NCBI RefSeq assembly: GCF_018100925.1
Contig: NZ_JAGJEH010000004.1
Span: forward strand, 62,001-126,000
DNA length: 64,000 nt
Reading direction: 5' to 3'
From: Pseudoalteromonas luteoviolacea
Lineage (GTDB): Bacteria > Pseudomonadota > Gammaproteobacteria > Enterobacterales > Alteromonadaceae
The notes below the pieces were generated by a model that saw nothing but the letters and a program-made list of their open reading frames with translations, ran no database searches and was not told the origin of the DNA. Below, in pieces: positions 26,119 through 35,573 of the stretch (position 1 is the stretch's first letter; every line of letters starts with the position of its first letter). The translations under genes were made by a program, and so were the position numbers.

Positions 26119-26541
26119 TTAATCCTTGGTGACAAATTGGATCTGGGCAACGTCAATCAATACCACCAACACAGAATCCTGATTAAATAATTGAGCATAC
26201 TGTTTGCCTAACTTGTTGGCCGCTTCAATATCTGCTGCTGATGCGTTATATATTGTAATGACCTTTGCATGTTCCTTTTTTCCCTTATAGTAGCCCACAG
26301 AGTCAGCAACGCTAAACCCGGTAAACGTGTTTGCCACTTGGTTTGACTCAAATTGTTGCCACTGCTGCGGCGTAACTACGCCACCTGTCGGAATTGATAA
26401 ACCAAAATACATTTTAATGCCTGTACTTTGGGGTTGAATGGCTGCTGGTTGAGACGTTTTTGCGTGAATTGTACTGGTGGGATTCACACATCCTGACAAC
26501 ATAATGAAACAAACTAGTCCTATAACGCTTTTGTAATTCAC
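26119..26541 (-). CDS. Lipoprotein of unknown function (GTG start)
   Basis: A GTG at 26541 with AGGAG about seven bases upstream begins a 140-residue product with a lipoprotein signal (VIGLVCFIMLSGC, lipobox LSGC). The mature part has KMYFGLSIPTGGVVTPQQWQQFE and a later ENVANTFTGFSVADSVGYYKG-like stretch, then VLVVLIDVAQIQFV at the end. This resembles the DUF3574-type periplasmic fold, where a conserved FGL(S)xPxGG-x(n)-W motif is found; I hold that loosely. It heads a probable two-gene unit with the YjbR gene. Confidence 0.6.
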   Translation of the reverse strand: MNYKSVIGLVCFIMLSGCVNPTSTIHAKTSQPAAIQPQSTGIKMYFGLSIPTGGVVTPQQWQQFESNQVANTFTGFSVADSVGYYKGKKEHAKVITIYNASAADIEAANKLGKQYAQLFNQDSVLVVLIDVAQIQFVTKD

Positions 26542-26639
26542 CTCATACTCCTTTTGAGTTCATATTTGTAAGAGTCGTTTAAGCTTTTAAAACCATAATA
26601 TACGTTCTAGCCGAGCACCGACCCGACAACCGCAGCGAC

Positions 26640-26665
26640 AAAAGCAGCGTTAACATGCTGCTTTT
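26640..26665 (-). terminator. Terminator after the peptide deformylase gene
   Basis: AAAAGCAGC at 26640-26648 pairs with GCTGCTTTT at 26657-26665 around an eight-base loop, 20 bases after the def stop on the minus strand. Confidence 0.8.
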
Positions 26666-26685
26666 ACGTTTAATACGTGCAGCAA

Positions 26686-27189
26686 TTAAGCGTGCAATTT
26701 AAGGTACTTTTTCACCTTTTTCATCGCCATTTTTTGCTTCAGCGGCGATAGGTAGTCGATAAATAAATTACCGTGAAGGTGGTCTATTTCATGTTGCATG
26801 ACAATCGCTAAAAACTCATCACTTTGAACTTCAATTGGGTTGCCGTCGCGGTCTTGCGCTTTTACAGTGACCGAAGTGAAACGCTCAACTTCAGCGAAAT
26901 AGTCTGGTACAGACAAACAGCCCTCTTGGCCTTTTTCTTTATTTTTACCTTCAAACACTTCTGGGTTTACCAAAATCAATGGGTCGTTTCGCTCATCTGA
27001 AATATCGATCACCACGACCGCTTCTTCTCTACCAACCTGTGTCGCAGCAAGCCCAATACCATTGCTTGTCGCATACATGGTCTCTAGCATGTCGTCAATT
27101 AATGCCTGGATAGACGCAACATCTTCTACCTTTTTTGCTTTTATTTTTAATCTTGGATCTGGTGCAGTTAAAATTTCTAAAACAGCCAT
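26686..27189 (-). CDS. def: Peptide deformylase
   Basis: The ATG at 27189 gives a 167-residue protein starting MAVLEILTAPDPRL, the usual start for this family; the frame extends upstream to 27276, but that part is not protein-like. All three catalytic motifs are intact: GIGLAATQVG, EGCLSVP (metal-binding Cys) and QHEIDHLHG (His-Glu-x-x-x-His). The enzyme removes the formyl group from new polypeptides in the cytosol. It stands alone here, without fmt next to it, so it may be a second copy in the genome. It has its own terminator downstream. Confidence 0.95.
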   Translation of the reverse strand: MAVLEILTAPDPRLKIKAKKVEDVASIQALIDDMLETMYATSNGIGLAATQVGREEAVVVIDISDERNDPLILVNPEVFEGKNKEKGQEGCLSVPDYFAEVERFTSVTVKAQDRDGNPIEVQSDEFLAIVMQHEIDHLHGNLFIDYLSPLKQKMAMKKVKKYLKLHA

Positions 27190-27403
27190 AGTTAGTTTAA
27201 TTACTCGTTTAAATATTTTGAAAATCAACAGGCAAACCGCCTTGTTGTAAAAAGAGGGTCTATATGCACGGAACAATGAAGTGCTTTAGTGCTGGGGGAT
27301 CAAACCAGCGCCGCCAAGTTATCGTAATCTAATAACAAATGCAACCAACCCACAGGGCTGAGAAAAACACCTAAGTCCACGCATTGTATGTCCTGTTATA
27401 CGT

Positions 27404-28402
27404 TCAAAGTAGCTTATCAGCGTAAGCAAACACTGAGGGGGCTCCGCCGGTATGCCAAAACAGAATTTGTTGACCACTGACCAGTTCACCTGAGCCTATT
27501 TTATCCACCATTGCTGCAAATGCCCTTCCAGTATAAACAGGGTCTAATAGTATCCCTTCCGTTTTTGCTAACAGTTGAATCGCCGACTTTTCGGGCTCAC
27601 TCAGTACTCCATAGCCAGCGCCAAGATAACCATCATCCAATATCACGTCTTCTGAGTTAAATACTTGGTTTAAATTAAGCGCGTCTGATGTTGAATTTGC
27701 CAGAGCCAATACACTTTGCTTAAATTCTCCAGCGCTCGATTCAGCTTTATCAATTTGAATACCCGTAAGCATATATTGATGTTTAAGCATAGACTTTACA
27801 ATCATCAGCCCAGCGTGCGTGCCGCCAGAGCTGGAGGCGAAAAACACATGACTTAACGTATCAGTGTCTATTTGCGCCGCCAGTTCAAAGCCCGCTTCAA
27901 CAAACCCAATCGCTCCAAGCTCATTTGAGCCGCCGTATGGGATCACATAAGGTTTGTAGCCTTGAGATTTCAAGTCTTCTACAAAGCGAGGAATATCTTC
28001 CCCTTTGCGATTGTCTTTACAGTAATGGAGTTGGGCACCAAATAAAGTATCGAGCAGTAGGTTCCCCGTAGACTCCTCAGGTTTATCGCCACCTAACAAT
28101 AAATGACATGACAAATTAAGTTTTGCTGCCGCCGCCGCAGTTTGCCTGCAATGATTCGATTGTTGTGCCCCCGCCGTTACGACGGTGTCACATCCTTTGG
28201 CTAACGCATCACCAAGAATATATTCTAGCTTTCTGGTTTTATTCCCTCCCAAGGCTAGGCCTGTTAAGTCGTCACGTTTCATTAAAATCTCTGGGCCACC
28301 TAAATGGCGAGACAAATTAGTGAGCTTAACAACCGGTGTTGGGAAAAAACCCAGTTCAGCTTTTGGGAAATCTTGCAAAATTTTTCGATTATCCATAACC
28401 AT
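27404..28402 (-). CDS. D-cysteine desulfhydrase/ACC deaminase family PLP enzyme
   Basis: The product of about 330 residues is a fold-type II PLP enzyme: FFPTPVVKLTNLSRHLGG, the PLP-lysine segment LALGGNKTRKLEY, TAGAQQSNHCRQTAAAA, and a SSSGGTHAGL phosphate loop. These match D-cysteine desulfhydrase (DcyD), which breaks D-cysteine to pyruvate, sulfide and ammonia. The close relative ACC deaminase shares the fold, and the two cannot be fully separated by eye. Two ATGs (28402 and 28396) compete; the track start at 28408 is a TTG. No strong ribosome site decides it. Confidence 0.85.
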   Translation of the reverse strand: MVMDNRKILQDFPKAELGFFPTPVVKLTNLSRHLGGPEILMKRDDLTGLALGGNKTRKLEYILGDALAKGCDTVVTAGAQQSNHCRQTAAAAAKLNLSCHLLLGGDKPEESTGNLLLDTLFGAQLHYCKDNRKGEDIPRFVEDLKSQGYKPYVIPYGGSNELGAIGFVEAGFELAAQIDTDTLSHVFFASSSGGTHAGLMIVKSMLKHQYMLTGIQIDKAESSAGEFKQSVLALANSTSDALNLNQVFNSEDVILDDGYLGAGYGVLSEPEKSAIQLLAKTEGILLDPVYTGRAFAAMVDKIGSGELVSGQQILFWHTGGAPSVFAYADKLL

Positions 28403-28604
28403 ATCCAACTAAATACACTGATGTCAGTCTACCTAGATTGCGTGTCTTTACAATAAATTACTGTTACCAGCTTTTCTGTCTCTTCATATGTCGACAAACC
28501 TAGATAATACGTTCACCACACTCCACAACACCAATAACTTTACGCCAGTTAAAAATATGCTTGGTATCTTCGTCCTACTCATAACAAAACAAAGGAGTTA
28601 ACTT

Positions 28605-29492
28605 ATGAAGCATATTGCTTTTGCACTACTGTGCGTATTGAGCTTGTTTGCTCAAGCCTCTTACCTTGACTACAAATATGAGCATCTACCTACCGAGCAT
28701 ACAATCCAGTCAGCTGTTTTAGGTGAAGCGCGAAAAGTCTGGGTTATTCTACCGGAAGACTACCACGCACCAGAAAACAGTGATAAGCAATACCCTGTTG
28801 TTTACACCACCGATGGCGAAAACTTGCAGTACTTAACGGGCCACAATATGTGGTTTTTACAGCGCTCCAACATGCTGCCGCAGGCCATTTTAGTTGCGAT
28901 CAATACTCGCCACCATAGAGTTCGAGATTTAACACCAACAGTACCAAAAAATGGCCCCACACCTGAGGTTTCTGGACAAAGCCTCAAACTTGAAACCTTT
29001 ATAAAAGATGAAGTGATCCCATTTGTAGATAACACATACAGAACCGATGATTTTAGAGTGCTATCTGGTCATTCCTTAGGCGGCTTGTTTACCATCACCA
29101 GTTTATTGTCGGATCAATTACAGCCACTATTTAAGGGCTATGTCGCTATTGACCCATCACTGTGGTGGGACAACAGCATTGTTGCAAAATGGGTAAACGA
29201 TGCACAAGACACGCTCAAGGAAAGCGTACTTTCAGTGTACATGGTGGCAGCTCATGAAGAAAATATCCCACCTGAGCATCAAGCGCTATACTTAGCACAT
29301 ATCAATGCCATTGACGACACCGCAAAGCTCTTAATTGATACAGACTCAACGACAATCCGCTACGACATTACCCATGACGAGAATCACCGTTCTGTACTAC
29401 ATATCGGTATATTTCGTGGCTTAAGAGAAGTATTTAAATGCTACCCGACAGTATGCCCAAAAGAGAACGAAGAAGATTCAAGTAACGACTAA
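28605..29492 (+). CDS. Secreted alpha/beta-hydrolase esterase (IroE/Fes-like, PF00756 type)
   Basis: The 295-residue product has a signal peptide ending in FAQAS and the putative esterase fold: KVWVILPEDYH, YPVVYTTDGE, AILVAINTRHHRVRDLTP, nucleophile elbow LSGHSLGGLF, AIDPSLWWDN and a late DENHRSVLHIGIF with the likely catalytic His. Relatives include siderophore esterases and S-formylglutathione hydrolase-like proteins; this secreted form may act on a small ester in the periplasm. AAGGAG precedes the ATG. A close paralogue lies at 61275, and both end with a conserved FKCYPTxC. Confidence 0.85.
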   Translation: MKHIAFALLCVLSLFAQASYLDYKYEHLPTEHTIQSAVLGEARKVWVILPEDYHAPENSDKQYPVVYTTDGENLQYLTGHNMWFLQRSNMLPQAILVAINTRHHRVRDLTPTVPKNGPTPEVSGQSLKLETFIKDEVIPFVDNTYRTDDFRVLSGHSLGGLFTITSLLSDQLQPLFKGYVAIDPSLWWDNSIVAKWVNDAQDTLKESVLSVYMVAAHEENIPPEHQALYLAHINAIDDTAKLLIDTDSTTIRYDITHDENHRSVLHIGIFRGLREVFKCYPTVCPKENEEDSSND

Positions 29493-29509
29493 GTCTCTGC
29501 GTCAATTCG

Positions 29510-29537
29510 GAGGTGCCCCTTGCGCCTCTTTTCTTTT
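29510..29537 (+). terminator. Terminator of the esterase gene
   Basis: GAGGTGC at 29510-29516 pairs with GCGCCTC at 29522-29528 (one G-U pair), followed by TTTTCTTTT. Confidence 0.75.
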
Positions 29538-29559
29538 GCAAAGAGGGTTTTGGGGATAG

Positions 29560-29976
29560 TTAGTCAATAAACTCGGCATGCTGTTTGCCATCATCACCAA
29601 TATGCTCCCAACTCGCTTTACAGCTTACCCATAAATGGTGCACTACTTTAGCATTTTCCAAATCGGTGTTGGAGATCAGACCTACTGGTACATACATACG
29701 CTGTTCGTCGTTTTTGCCCGGTAAATTAGACCCACATTCAATGCAAAAGCTACAGAGCCAATCATGGTTTGGTTTGTGCCATGTTTTAATAAACTCTTGA
29801 CCATTTACCCAAACAAAGTCACTGTTATTGACAACTGCCACCGACACACCATTGCCACCACCGGCCTTGCGGCAAATAGAACAATGACAAATATAAATAT
29901 GCTTAATAGGCGAACGCACTTCAAACTGCACAGCATTGCAGTTACAGCTACCCTTTGCCAATTTTATCCCCTTCAA
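29560..29976 (-). CDS. GFA family zinc protein
   Basis: The 138-residue product carries the Cys ligands of the glutathione-dependent formaldehyde-activating (GFA/CENP-V) fold: SCNCNAVQFEV, CHCSICRKAGG and CIECGSNLPG. Family members bind zinc and were first described as adding formaldehyde to glutathione, but most have no proven activity. It is a standalone gene, convergent with the esterase gene. A second GFA protein lies at 58665 with only modest similarity. Confidence 0.85.
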   Translation of the reverse strand: MKGIKLAKGSCNCNAVQFEVRSPIKHIYICHCSICRKAGGGNGVSVAVVNNSDFVWVNGQEFIKTWHKPNHDWLCSFCIECGSNLPGKNDEQRMYVPVGLISNTDLENAKVVHHLWVSCKASWEHIGDDGKQHAEFID

Positions 29977-30113
29977 ACAGCTATGTTTAACTCATTGTTT
30001 CTATTGTAAGAACAATTATATCCTGATCGCAAGGTGATAAAACACAGATGACTTAGCGAACACAAGATTCCTTTTCTAAACTTAGTGCATCAAATTAATC
30101 AAGGCACTGAACT

Positions 30114-32606
30114 ATGGCTTTTAGCACAGGGCTTTTAATCCTCTTATTCGTGATTTTTGCGCTTTTTATTGGTGCGTTTGTCAGACATATTTTAAAAGGG
30201 ACGCAAGTCCCCTACACCGTGGCTCTATTGCTTTTGGGCATAGCTATCGGTCTACTGCAACGCGGCGAGCTTTTCGATGCTTATGCACCTGAGTTTGGGC
30301 ATAGCCTCGCCTTAGTCGCTGAAATAGATTCCCATCTATTCTTATATTTATTTTTGCCAACCTTGATATTTGAAAGTGCCTTTGCAATGGAAGTGCATCT
30401 GTTCAGACGCATGTTTACCCAAATTGCCATTTTGGCTGTGCCCGGACTCATGCTGGCGATTTGGTTAACCGCTGAATTGATTTTTGCCATTGTGCCTGAT
30501 GGCTGGGGGTGGAGCTGGGCTATTTGTTTAATGTTTGGCGCTTTGATCAGTGCAACAGATCCCGTTGCCGTTGTTGCGTTGCTCAAAGAAGTCAGCTCGC
30601 GGAAACGACTTGAAACATTAATTGAGGGAGAGTCTTTGCTCAACGATGGCACAGCCATTGTGTTCTTTTCGTTATTTTTTGCCTGGGTTACTGCCATGTA
30701 CAGTGGTGATGCCGCGGCTGGCCTTTCCTCCCCTTTGCATGTCACCCTTGAGTTTTTGCAAGTCGTTTTAGTTGGTTTAGTCATTGGCGTCATCGTTGGC
30801 GGCTTGTGCATCATGTGGATTGAGCATGTTTTCAATGACCCCATGATAGAGATCTCATTAACCATTGCTGCTGCCTATTCAGTATTTTTTATCGCTGAAA
30901 ACTTTCACGTATCTGGTGTTGTTGCGGTAGTAACACTCGCAATTATGTTCGCTAGCATCGGTAGAACACGCATTAGCCCAGAAGTGGCCGGGTTTTTACA
31001 TCATTTTTGGGAAATGATGGCCCATATGGCCAACACGCTTATCTTTTTGCTGGTAGGCATTTTAGTCGCCATTCGAGTGCCTTTAAATGACATGCAAGCA
31101 TGGCAAATGCTGTTGTTTTTATACGTGGGTATTTTGCTTATCCGCGCAACCTCTATTGCTGTATTTATGCCAGCTTTATCCAGACTGGGGATTGGCATTA
31201 ACTTTCCCAAAGCGGCTGTACTATGTTGGGGAGGATTACGAGGCGCGGTATCTTTGGCTTTGGCATTGGCCGTAGTTGCAAGTGATGTGATCCCCAAAGA
31301 AATTGGTGATCGGGTGTTGTTTTTATGTGCAGGCATTGTGGTATTAACGATATTGGTCAATGGCTCTACCATGGGCACGCTATTAAAGCTGTTAGGTTTA
31401 AACTCGTTGCCACCAGCAAAACAAGCTACAGTCGATAAGGCACAAGCAAAGATCAGCAATGAACTTCATGACATGTTGCCTGTGATGATGACCAATCCTT
31501 TTCTACAAGGTGCAGACTGGGAAACCGTTAAACAAAAGTCAAGATTACAGGCACTTGATGAGCTTGAACCCGATGCCAATATCACAGACGATGAGCTCAA
31601 TACAGCCTATAAAAGGCGGCTACTTGAAACGGAACGAAAGCACTACTGGACACAGTTTGAGCAAGGCATGTTGAGTAAACAAGCAACCAGTAAATTGGTT
31701 GAGGCCGTGGAGGCAGCCTTAGATGGAGAACCAACCATTAGCCCTAGAACACGGATCTACACAGTGTGGCAAACGCCAAAATGGTTGCAGCCACTTAGAC
31801 AATACACTTGGCTAAACAAACTGCTACTTAAGTTTTTTTTCAACAAACTGGCCTTAGGCTATGACATTGCCCGCGGATTTATGCATGCACAAGAGGCCCT
31901 GCAAAGCCACATCCAAGCTCTAGCACCTAGCCAAATGGCGGCAGATGCCGTGATGCAAGCAGTCAATGACAATAAGTCCCGAACACTTGAACGCATGAAT
32001 GAGTTACACGATAGTTTTCCTGAAATTATTCAATCATTACAAACACAGGCTGCCACAAGGTTACTGCTCAATAGAGAGCGCGCAGTGATCAATGCACAAT
32101 TAAAACAAGCGGTTTTAGACAAACCAGAGGCACAGCGCTTGTTGTGTAGCGTCGAAGATAAAATGGCCAGCTTACAAAATGAGTCAATTTTTAAGTCAAC
32201 GCAGGAGCAACAATTTACCAACGACATTCCCTGGGCGAAAAATTTACCACTTGAAACTCGAGAAAAGCTTTCGTCGTTTGTTGAACACAGCGTTTATGAG
32301 GCGGAGCAGCTTATTTGTGGCGCTGATCGCCCCCTCAACAAAATTGGCATTATTAGTCGCGGCAGCGTGAAAGAACAGTGGTTAATGGTGACAGAAGAAG
32401 GGAAAAAACACACTTGCACCAGTAAAGGGCCCGGCGAGTCAATCGCGTTAATGGCCTTGCTCACCGGAACAAGCAAAACAGAATGTGTCAGCGAAACCCC
32501 TTGTGATGTGATGTGGCTCCCCTGTGACAAGCTGAAACAACTTATGCAACAAGATAGCCAGCTCACACAGGTAATTTGCAAACTAATGCAGGATTATTCG
32601 GTATGA
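30114..32606 (+). CDS. CPA1-type Na+/H+ antiporter with C-terminal cNMP-binding-like domain
   Basis: The 830-residue membrane protein has 12 or so hydrophobic segments in residues 1-430, with SATDPVAVVALLKEV and GESLLNDGTAIVFF, the two ion-exchange signatures of NhaP/NHE-type antiporters, plus CWGGLRGAVSLALAL. A long cytosolic tail follows, rich in helices. The last 110 residues (LPLETREKLSSFVEHSVYEA to DKLKQLMQQDSQL) look like a cyclic-nucleotide-binding fold, including ICGADRPLNKIGIISRGSV and GPGESIALMALLTG. Such tails occur in plant SOS1 and sperm NHE exchangers. The expected role is sodium extrusion and pH balance in sea water, perhaps gated by a nucleotide. Confidence 0.85.
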   Translation: MAFSTGLLILLFVIFALFIGAFVRHILKGTQVPYTVALLLLGIAIGLLQRGELFDAYAPEFGHSLALVAEIDSHLFLYLFLPTLIFESAFAMEVHLFRRMFTQIAILAVPGLMLAIWLTAELIFAIVPDGWGWSWAICLMFGALISATDPVAVVALLKEVSSRKRLETLIEGESLLNDGTAIVFFSLFFAWVTAMYSGDAAAGLSSPLHVTLEFLQVVLVGLVIGVIVGGLCIMWIEHVFNDPMIEISLTIAAAYSVFFIAENFHVSGVVAVVTLAIMFASIGRTRISPEVAGFLHHFWEMMAHMANTLIFLLVGILVAIRVPLNDMQAWQMLLFLYVGILLIRATSIAVFMPALSRLGIGINFPKAAVLCWGGLRGAVSLALALAVVASDVIPKEIGDRVLFLCAGIVVLTILVNGSTMGTLLKLLGLNSLPPAKQATVDKAQAKISNELHDMLPVMMTNPFLQGADWETVKQKSRLQALDELEPDANITDDELNTAYKRRLLETERKHYWTQFEQGMLSKQATSKLVEAVEAALDGEPTISPRTRIYTVWQTPKWLQPLRQYTWLNKLLLKFFFNKLALGYDIARGFMHAQEALQSHIQALAPSQMAADAVMQAVNDNKSRTLERMNELHDSFPEIIQSLQTQAATRLLLNRERAVINAQLKQAVLDKPEAQRLLCSVEDKMASLQNESIFKSTQEQQFTNDIPWAKNLPLETREKLSSFVEHSVYEAEQLICGADRPLNKIGIISRGSVKEQWLMVTEEGKKHTCTSKGPGESIALMALLTGTSKTECVSETPCDVMWLPCDKLKQLMQQDSQLTQVICKLMQDYSV

Positions 32607-32625
32607 ATTACTGAATTTTTATACT

Positions 32626-33114
32626 TTATGGTTCGTTTTTTACTTCGCGTATCAGCTGCGTCACAGTATGTTGACTATAAACTTTAATGCCATTGGCTAT
32701 CAATAATTGCGCTGTCACACCTGCACCTGGGATCTTCTTTCCACTAAATGTGCCATCGTAAATTTGTTGACTGCCACATGAAGGGCTACCTTCTGCCAAA
32801 ATCGCGTATTTGATCCCATGCTGCCGACAGAGCGAAAGCGCTTGGCGCGCGCCTTTTAAAAACGCACTAGTTACATCAACACCATCATCACCAATAACAG
32901 TTGCAGTGTGGTTTAACACATCACGTCCATTCCCCCCGATAATCTCTGCTGGCGCTCTCGGAATTGGCAATCCTGCCGACACTTCCGGACAAAACACTGT
33001 AAGCTCAACGTTCAGTTCCAACCACCCTTTGTCTGACATGTCCAAAGACAAGCTACTGCCGTTGTATCGCACTTTATTGCCTACCAAACATGCACTTACA
33101 AATACTTTTTGCAT
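32626..33114 (-). CDS. DUF523 family protein
   Basis: The ATG at 33114 gives MQKVFVSACLVGNKVRYNG, the standard opening of DUF523 proteins (VSACLLGxxVRYDG); the frame open to 33138 is not conserved in style. The 162-residue product also has CPEVSAGLPIPRAPAEI and AEGSPSCGSQQIYDG. Conserved Cys in SACL, CPEV and PSCG suggest a metal or Fe-S site. The function of the family is not firmly established; it often occurs with a DUF1722 domain, absent here. Confidence 0.85.
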   Translation of the reverse strand: MQKVFVSACLVGNKVRYNGSSLSLDMSDKGWLELNVELTVFCPEVSAGLPIPRAPAEIIGGNGRDVLNHTATVIGDDGVDVTSAFLKGARQALSLCRQHGIKYAILAEGSPSCGSQQIYDGTFSGKKIPGAGVTAQLLIANGIKVYSQHTVTQLIREVKNEP

Positions 33115-33138
33115 CCGTATTCCACTTGCAAAACCCAA

Positions 33139-33433
33139 TTCAGGGCAAGTTTAACGTAAAAAAACAAGAAAGTGATCACCGTACAGCTATCAGGCTTGAG
33201 TTTATGCTCAAATGTATTGAATTTGTTTATACCACTGCCATTAATTTAAAGTAGTATAACTACTCTATAGGCATTTATATTCCGAAAATAAAGTATAAAT
33301 AAGATATAAAACCATATTTAAGATCTATTTAAGAATTAATATGCAATATAAACCCTGCTTTGCATACGTATTCAATGGATTGTTCCTGAAAGGCTCTTAT
33401 ATTGTAAAACTCATGTAAATGAGAGGCACAATA
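33139..33433 (+). promoter_or_regulatory. Upstream region of the first amylase gene
   Basis: This AT-rich upstream region of 295 bases carries the LacI-type operator at 33361-33374 and is otherwise without recognisable features. The stretch after the operator (ATTGTTCCTGAAAGGCTC to the start) has counterparts upstream of the second amylase. Confidence 0.6.
33361..33374. promoter_or_regulatory. LacI-family-type operator in front of amylase 1
   Basis: TGCATACGTATTCA is a near-perfect palindrome centred on ATACGTAT, with one mismatched pair. The identical 14 bases, and a flanking AATGGA, recur at 35501 in front of the second amylase. A conserved CG-centred palindrome is typical of LacI-family regulators such as MalR; the regulator gene is not in this window. 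Confidence 0.7.
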
Positions 33434-35437
33434 ATGAAAAATATAATTTTACCAATCGTAGCAAGTGTTTCAGTACTTGCATCAAACAACGCCTTAGCAA
33501 ACCCCGTTAGCCAAGGCACCCCAACCACTTTTGTTCATCTATTTGAATGGTCTTGGCCTGATGTCGCCAAAGAGTGTGAAACTTTTTTAGGGCCACAGGG
33601 CTATGCAGCAGTACAAGTATCTCCACCAAGTGAACATATTACCGGAAGCCAGTGGTGGACAAGATACCAACCTGTTAGCTATCAGTTAGTTAGCAGAGGT
33701 GGTGACAGAGCGGCTTTTATTGATATGGTGTCACGCTGTAAAGCCGTTGGAGTCGATATTTATGTCGATGCTGTAATTAACCATATGGCTCATGGTCGTG
33801 GTACGGGTGTTGCTGGTAGCCAATTTGGTAACAAGCAATATCCGATTTACAGTCCGAATGACTTTCATTCAACTTGCGCAATAAACCCTGCTGATTATGG
33901 CAATAACCCATGGCGTGTCCAACACTGCGAGTTGGTGGGTCTCCATGATTTGGACACAGATGCACCGTATGTTCAAACACAGCTCGCAAACTATCTAAAC
34001 GACCTTTTAAATATTGGTGTTGCAGGCTTTAGGCTAGACGCGAGCAAACATATGCCAGCATCAGACATTGGTGATGTGCTTGCAAAATTAAACCAGCAGT
34101 CAGTGTTATTTCAAGAAGTAATCGACCAAGGTAGTGAAGCAGTTCAAGCATCAGAGTATTTCCAAAATGGCTTGGTAACAGAGTTTAAATACAGCATCAA
34201 ACTTAGCGAAACATTTAAAACCGGCAAACTTGCTTGGCTTAAGTCGTTTGGGGAGCAATGGGGCTTTATGCCGAGTCACAAGGCTGTCGTATTTACAGAC
34301 AACCATGATAACCAACGCGGCCATGGCGGTGCAGGTTCTATTGTCACCTTCCACGATGGAAAACTGTATGAACTGGCAAATGTGTTCATGCTCGCCTACC
34401 CGTATGGCTATCCAAAAGTGATGTCTAGCTATGAGTTTAATGGCGACACCGATGCAGGCGGACCAAGCGTACCAGTCCATCAAGGTGACAACTTAAACTG
34501 CAATGCTCAGCAATGGCAATGTGAGCACAGAAAACCCTTTATTGCAGGAGCTATGCGCTTTAGAAATCAGACCAATGATGATTGGTCAGTACAAAATTGG
34601 TGGGACAATGGTAACAACCAAATTGCTTTTTCGCGCGGTAATCTAGGATTTGTGGCAATTAACCGCGAATCAGGCAATATGAACGCAAAGTTAGCAACAG
34701 GGCTTCCTGCGGGGATATATTGTGATGAACTCTCTGGCGGTAAAAATGCACAAAACTGTGTCGGCAAAACCATCAAGGTAGAAACTGACGGTACCGCACA
34801 TATTACCTTAGCACCGATGGACGCTGTGGCTATTCATCATCAAAGCGTGACGACAGATACCCCTAGTGACGGTGATTGGCAAAGAACGGTTGTGTTTATA
34901 AAAGCACAGACACAGAACGGGCAAGATATGTTTGTACGCGGCGGGTTGGACCATCATGCGGCTTTACAACGTGGGCTGCAATGTGACCAAAATCCAGTGC
35001 TTTGCCAAATCCCTATTAGACATTTAAATCTGAGAAACCAAACCACCACGCCTTGGAAATCAGGTGATAGGTACCTAGACTGGCAGGCATCTGAATCTGG
35101 GCAATCAAACCAAGCACAAGGTACAGCTTTGGATTGGACAACCAATATTTGGCCTGCAAATTGGGGTGAAAAGAAAACCTATGACCTACATGGATTTGGT
35201 GAATCAAGCTTAAACCAATGGGGCCAGCACTACTGGAAACTAGACGTAGAAATGGATTGTAGTAAAACCCATCAGGGTTGGTTTGAGTTAAAAGCATTCG
35301 TTAAAAACGGCCAAGGCTGGGAAGACAATATTTTTCAACAAAATCGACCTTATGCCAGTAACAATCACTTTGCTCAATGTGGCAAACTCAATGTCTTTGA
35401 GTTTGGTCAAAACACCCACATTATTCAATCTCTCTAA
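33434..35437 (+). CDS. Secreted alpha-amylase (GH13, chloride-dependent type) with C-terminal domain
   Basis: The ATG at 33434 (GAGAGG upstream) gives 667 residues with a signal peptide ending in NALA. The mature enzyme reads like the cold-active alpha-amylase of P. haloplanktis: [32 protein letters not shown], the catalytic Asp202 in GFRLDASKH, Glu228 in FQEVID and Asp292 in [11 protein letters not shown]. It cuts alpha-1,4 bonds in starch and glycogen outside the cell. After about residue 475 a further 190 residues ([14 protein letters not shown]...) correspond to the C-terminal propeptide of the haloplanktis enzyme, which is removed after secretion. Total length is almost the same as that precursor. 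Confidence 0.92.
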   Translation: MKNIILPIVASVSVLASNNALANPVSQGTPTTFVHLFEWSWPDVAKECETFLGPQGYAAVQVSPPSEHITGSQWWTRYQPVSYQLVSRGGDRAAFIDMVSRCKAVGVDIYVDAVINHMAHGRGTGVAGSQFGNKQYPIYSPNDFHSTCAINPADYGNNPWRVQHCELVGLHDLDTDAPYVQTQLANYLNDLLNIGVAGFRLDASKHMPASDIGDVLAKLNQQSVLFQEVIDQGSEAVQASEYFQNGLVTEFKYSIKLSETFKTGKLAWLKSFGEQWGFMPSHKAVVFTDNHDNQRGHGGAGSIVTFHDGKLYELANVFMLAYPYGYPKVMSSYEFNGDTDAGGPSVPVHQGDNLNCNAQQWQCEHRKPFIAGAMRFRNQTNDDWSVQNWWDNGNNQIAFSRGNLGFVAINRESGNMNAKLATGLPAGIYCDELSGGKNAQNCVGKTIKVETDGTAHITLAPMDAVAIHHQSVTTDTPSDGDWQRTVVFIKAQTQNGQDMFVRGGLDHHAALQRGLQCDQNPVLCQIPIRHLNLRNQTTTPWKSGDRYLDWQASESGQSNQAQGTALDWTTNIWPANWGEKKTYDLHGFGESSLNQWGQHYWKLDVEMDCSKTHQGWFELKAFVKNGQGWEDNIFQQNRPYASNNHFAQCGKLNVFEFGQNTHIIQSL

Positions 35438-35469
35438 TGGTAGACTAACCATTTGATTCGCAGAATAAG

Positions 35470-35501
35470 GCAACCAAATATAGTTTTTTGGTTGCTTTTT
35501 T
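35470..35501 (+). terminator. Terminator between the two amylase genes
   Basis: GCAACCAAA at 35470-35478 pairs with TTTGGTTGC at 35487-35495, followed by a T-run. It separates the two amylase genes, so each needs its own promoter. The T-run touches the second operator at 35501. Confidence 0.9.
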
Positions 35502-35514
35502 GCATACGTATTCA
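35501..35514. promoter_or_regulatory. LacI-family-type operator in front of amylase 2
   Basis: This is an exact second copy of TGCATACGTATTCA, again followed by AATGGA, at the same distance (about 60 bases) from the start codon as the copy before amylase 1. Confidence 0.7.
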
Positions 35515-35573
35515 ATGGACTCACATCAAACGAGCGATATATTGTCAATCTCAAATAAGTGAGAAGCATATAA

